From: an uncultured Treponema sp.
GTDB taxonomy: Bacteria; Spirochaetota; Spirochaetia; Treponematales; Treponemataceae
DNA: 6,595 bases
Assembly (NCBI GenBank): GCA_905372345.1
Contig: CAJPPE010000090.1
Span: 1 to 6,595, forward strand
Reading direction: 5' to 3'
The notes under the pieces are model-generated. The model had not been told where the DNA came from, made no database searches, and saw nothing but the letters and a program-made list of their open reading frames with translations. Positions within the stretch are counted from its first letter, which is position 1; each line of letters starts with the position of its first letter. The position numbers were made by a program, and so were the translations under genes. Shown piece after piece: positions 6,513-6,595 of the stretch.

Positions 6513-6595
6513 TTACCTGTAATCTTCGAGTTTATCAAGGTTGACAATGATGGTATCTTTTTCGATTTTTAAAAGCCCATCTTTTTGCATACTCA
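6513..6595 (-). CDS. C-terminal end of a probable Crp/Fnr-type transcription regulator, cut by window edge
   Basis: Only the last 26 residues and the TAA stop (6515-6513) lie in the window. The peptide SMQKDGLLKIEKDTIIVNLD followed by KLEDYR reads like the end of Crp/Fnr proteins: recognition-helix exit, then DGLLKI and DTIIVNL as the two wing strands, then D-KLE near the terminus. The frame is open to the edge. Such proteins bind DNA as dimers and often sense cyclic nucleotides, oxygen or other small signals, but the sensing domain is outside the window. It is convergent with the AAA/PD-(D/E)XK gene, with 49 bp between stops. The short length makes this call tentative; another winged-helix regulator is possible. 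Confidence 0.5.
   Translation of the reverse strand, partial: SMQKDGLLKIEKDTIIVNLDKLEDYR

Noticed and set aside
1..6595. CRISPR array, tRNA or rRNA gene, insertion sequence or integrase
   Set aside because: I saw no spaced repeats, no tRNA-like cloverleaf, no terminal inverted repeats and no transposase motif; almost all bases are in identified genes.

Overview
The window looks like chromosomal DNA from a spirochaete of the genus Treponema (T. denticola-like). It is AT-rich with short intergenic gaps. Its genes are ptsI without any sugar permease, a der with an acidic N-terminal extension, and a DUF1703-type ATPase/nuclease of a family common in host-associated treponemes. The genus is inferred from protein character and gene mix, not from a database match.

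Layout. Positions 1-4632 hold one tightly packed minus-strand operon, read from right to left: ptsI (4632-2848), der (2861-1431), a small MerR-like regulator (1428-1102) and an Rsm22-family protein (1118 to beyond base 1). The junctions are a 14-bp overlap, a 2-bp gap and a 17-bp overlap, so translational coupling is likely. Positions 4633-4846 are a divergent promoter region. It has a near-consensus promoter facing ptsI, a second good promoter facing right, and a 16-bp AT-rich palindrome between them. Positions 4847-6463 encode a single-gene AAA-like ATPase fused to a PD-(D/E)XK nuclease domain. At the right edge, 6595-6513 on the minus strand is the last 26 residues of a gene whose C-terminus resembles the DNA-binding wing of Crp/Fnr regulators.

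How the genes fit together. Der (large-subunit assembly GTPase) and the Rsm22-family protein (small-subunit assembly; Fe-S cluster cysteines are visible) make this partly a ribosome-biogenesis operon. It is headed by Enzyme I, which reads the phosphoenolpyruvate level. The MerR-like protein sits between the two ribosome factors. A link between PEP/energy state and ribosome assembly is my inference from co-transcription only. The AAA/PD-(D/E)XK gene is a separate, probably accessory unit of unproven function.

The least ordinary points are the ptsI promoter, which places the predicted transcript start only about 2-5 nt before the ATG (a near-leaderless operon); the Fe-S type Rsm22 in a bacterial operon with Der; the NKTE in place of NKxD in the first G domain of Der; and the DUF1703-type protein. 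I see no RNA genes, CRISPR arrays, insertion sequences or clear rho-independent terminators.
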